Assembly (NCBI GenBank): GCA_016550485.1
Contig: JABXGV010000115.1
Location: 1 to 6,982, forward strand
Length of the DNA: 6,982 bases
Direction: 5' to 3'
From: an archaeon
GTDB taxonomy: Archaea > Asgardarchaeota > Hermodarchaeia > Hermodarchaeales > Hermodarchaeaceae
Shown: positions 5,106-6,982 of the stretch, piece after piece
Layout of the letters: the number at the start of each line of letters is the position of its first letter
Numbering within the stretch: position 1 is the first letter of the stretch
Notes under the pieces: generated by a model
The model's database searches: none
The model's input: the letters and a program-made list of their open reading frames with translations, nothing else
Told to the model about the DNA's origin: nothing
Position numbers and translations under genes: made by a program

Positions 5106-6982
5106 CGGCAAAGGATAAGTGGAGAACAGAGAAGGATCTTAAAGCACAGATTGCTCAACTTGATGGACTGAAATCGGAAGGTAAATCAAGGATTTTAAAA
5201 GAGTTGCGCGGGAAACCCCTTCAGGAACGGGCTTGGTTCTTCGAAGACTTGCGGCGGCAAATTCTCCCTTCGTCTTTAGAAGATGTCTTTCCATTGGCTC
5301 TTTATTGGGAGAAAGCCTTTCCGTTTGCAGGGTTCAAGCCGGTATTAGAACCTGAGAGCGATAAGAGGGAACGGTATCGGCGATATACCCTTGCCAAGCG
5401 TTTTTGTCCTCAACTCTATGTTGATGAGAAGTTAATCGCTGAAGAACGTAAATATTTACTGAACAATCTTGACAAAGAAGAAGTCTTGGAAGCAATTTTC
5501 CTCTTTGAACTGGGACACTTTCCCACGAAACTGAATGCCGCCAAACTCCGTTTGCTTGCGCCTCTTCTTCGAGGAACTTCTGGAATGCCAACGCCCAAAG
5601 GGCTTAATGAATGGGAAGTACACCCGATAATACGGGGATTGCTGGAAAAAGAGTATGATAATATTGACAGAGGCGAATTAAAAGACCGTATTCAGCACTA
5701 TTTTGACGCTATCTTTCCGTCGGTTCCTGGGAAATCGAACGCAGATGCTCATCGCAGGCTCAGAACGTGTGTAATGAAATACCGGGTGGATTTCCAGAGA
5801 GACTCTAACATTTACTGCATTCAATATTTTGCCTATTGGCCAATCCAAACCGGTTACAGGAAGATCCTAGAACACATCCACGACTACGAACCCGTCTACG
5901 TGTATGTCAAGAAGAAGAAGGAGCCGCCAGGCTTCGAGGAGGTGCCCCTGCTTATTGTATTCAATGCGGATCCCGGTCCGGGGTTAAAGGTCATCAAACC
6001 TCTACGGCATCGGAAACGTCCTGGGCATGTTATCCGAACGTATTTTGACTGGGCTAGTGCGGATCTACTAATCAGCCACTATGAATTCAACCCGATGGCA
6101 GAGTATATGACAAAAGCCTATGGGCAGCAATACTACTACGAACCTATCAGGGATTTTGACTCACACCACGTCAGAAAGCTCCTTGAGCCTGGTAACCAGT
6201 TGCGTCTTCAGGTGCCGAGGAAGTGGCATGCCTTTACCCGCTGTCCCAAGGAGTTACGGGATAACACTTCGGCAATACCCGTGGAACTACATCCCCTGAA
6301 GACTCAGGATCTGCTTCATATCGAGTGGTCTGTTCGGGACCCGTTTCAAGCGCCCTTTCTCTATCCTACTGTGGGAGAAAAGAATCCAATGATGCAACTT
6401 CCCTTCAGCTTGGCCACCCTCTATGAGAAGGAGGAGTATCAACGTTGGATTGATTATACCGTCCAAAACAGCCAGAAACGTGGCTTTTCAGAGAAAATTG
6501 CTCACAGATCGCTCTATCAAAGTGGGTTGCTGATAGAACTACTCCGTGAACTTCGAAAGGAGGAAAAACGAAGTTCAGAGCTGTGGACGAACATCCACTC
6601 AATTGAGAAATCTTATGGTAGACTAACACCAGTCAAAATGAGGCATGAAGGAGTTCCTTCTCTTATAGCCTGTGACGAGGCACTTGGTCGTGATCCTGAT
6701 GATGCACGGGCACGGGCGTACCGTGCGTTTTGGTTATCAGAACTTGGAAAATTTGAGGAGGCTCTTGAGGAGATTAAGAGAGCAAAAGATTGTGATGACA
6801 AAGCTTGCCTAGTATTCCTGATATATGGGCGAATTCTCGAGAGGCATCGTTCACCTGAAGAAGCCTTGGAACAATACGAGCATGCAACACGACTGGAGCC
6901 CGATAATGCTACAGCATTCAACGAATATGGTGCATCTTTACTCAAGTCGAGAAGACCCGAAGAGGCGGAGGCTGCGTTCCAA
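5102..6982 (+). CDS. Large protein of unknown family with C-terminal TPR repeats (3' end outside window)
   Basis: The frame stays open for 627 codons from ATG 5102 to the last base, so the gene continues beyond the window. The first 60 residues are charged and helical. A central region (about 60-400) has no family I can name. It is rich in aromatic and His residues: CIQYFAYWPIQ (239-249), then EHIHDYEPVYVYV (257-269, with H258, H260, D261, E263), PLLIVFNADPG, ISHYEFNP (H326), DFDSHH (H355, H356) and RKWHAFTRC (H376, C381). These could form a metal or catalytic site. The QYxxYWP plus HDYEP pattern loosely recalls Vps62/DUF946-like proteins; this is weak. Residues 533-566, 567-600 and 601-627 fit TPR repeats (for example LGKFEEALEEIKRA, SPEEALEQYEHATRLEPDN), a protein-binding scaffold. 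No signal peptide or membrane helix is visible. It is translationally coupled to the small protein upstream, which may be its partner or substrate. Confidence 0.85.
   Translation, partial: MTAKDKWRTEKDLKAQIAQLDGLKSEGKSRILKELRGKPLQERAWFFEDLRRQILPSSLEDVFPLALYWEKAFPFAGFKPVLEPESDKRERYRRYTLAKRFCPQLYVDEKLIAEERKYLLNNLDKEEVLEAIFLFELGHFPTKLNAAKLRLLAPLLRGTSGMPTPKGLNEWEVHPIIRGLLEKEYDNIDRGELKDRIQHYFDAIFPSVPGKSNADAHRRLRTCVMKYRVDFQRDSNIYCIQYFAYWPIQTGYRKILEHIHDYEPVYVYVKKKKEPPGFEEVPLLIVFNADPGPGLKVIKPLRHRKRPGHVIRTYFDWASADLLISHYEFNPMAEYMTKAYGQQYYYEPIRDFDSHHVRKLLEPGNQLRLQVPRKWHAFTRCPKELRDNTSAIPVELHPLKTQDLLHIEWSVRDPFQAPFLYPTVGEKNPMMQLPFSLATLYEKEEYQRWIDYTVQNSQKRGFSEKIAHRSLYQSGLLIELLRELRKEEKRSSELWTNIHSIEKSYGRLTPVKMRHEGVPSLIACDEALGRDPDDARARAYRAFWLSELGKFEEALEEIKRAKDCDDKACLVFLIYGRILERHRSPEEALEQYEHATRLEPDNATAFNEYGASLLKSRRPEEAEAAFQ

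Noticed and set aside
5334..6945. Short open frames inside the TPR protein gene (minus strand 5334-5598, 6405-6629, 6613-6945; plus strand 5836-6048)
   Set aside because: All are covered by one continuous 627-codon frame with a good start, operon context and recognisable TPR repeats.

Overview
The window looks like a piece of an archaeal chromosome. Several genes have Shine-Dalgarno sites matching the archaeal AGGAGGTGA consensus. One promoter has a purine-rich BRE followed by a TATTTATA box. A secreted protein ends in a PGF-CTERM-like anchor, and there is a RuBisCO-like protein of a kind known in archaea. The anchor style and gene mix would fit an Asgard lineage such as Thorarchaeia, but that placement is a guess.

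Layout: (1) 1-834, plus strand: the 3' part of a polytopic membrane protein of unknown family. (2) 885-1754, minus strand: a secreted, C-terminally anchored protein with a glutamine-amidotransferase-like fold. It converges on gene 1 and has a hairpin/T-tract terminator. (3) 1934-3190, minus strand: a cation diffusion facilitator transporter with a NifX-type (dinitrogenase FeMo-cofactor) domain fused at its C-terminus. (4) 3191-3405: a divergent promoter region. (5) 3406-4737, plus strand: a RuBisCO-like (form IV) protein that keeps the metal-binding lysine/acid cluster and loop-6 lysine but lacks several residues needed for carboxylation. (6) 4738-4904: a spacer with a possible stem-loop and a strong archaeal promoter. 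(7) 4905-5105, plus strand: a 66-residue Cys/Tyr/Thr-rich small protein. It overlaps by ATGA (8) a large gene from 5102 that is still open at 6982. That gene encodes an unrecognised His/aromatic-rich protein with C-terminal TPR repeats.

The genes do not form one obvious pathway. Genes 2 and 3 are on the minus strand with separate signals. The RuBisCO-like gene is divergent from the transporter. Only genes 7 and 8 look like a true operon: they share a promoter, overlap by 4 nt, and the second gene's ribosome site lies inside the end of the first. This pair is the best candidate for an undescribed system. The small protein has an acidic N-terminal half and a Cys/Thr/Tyr-rich, glycine-rich C-terminal half, and it sits directly before a large protein of unknown family. 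No tRNA, rRNA, CRISPR array or insertion sequence was seen.
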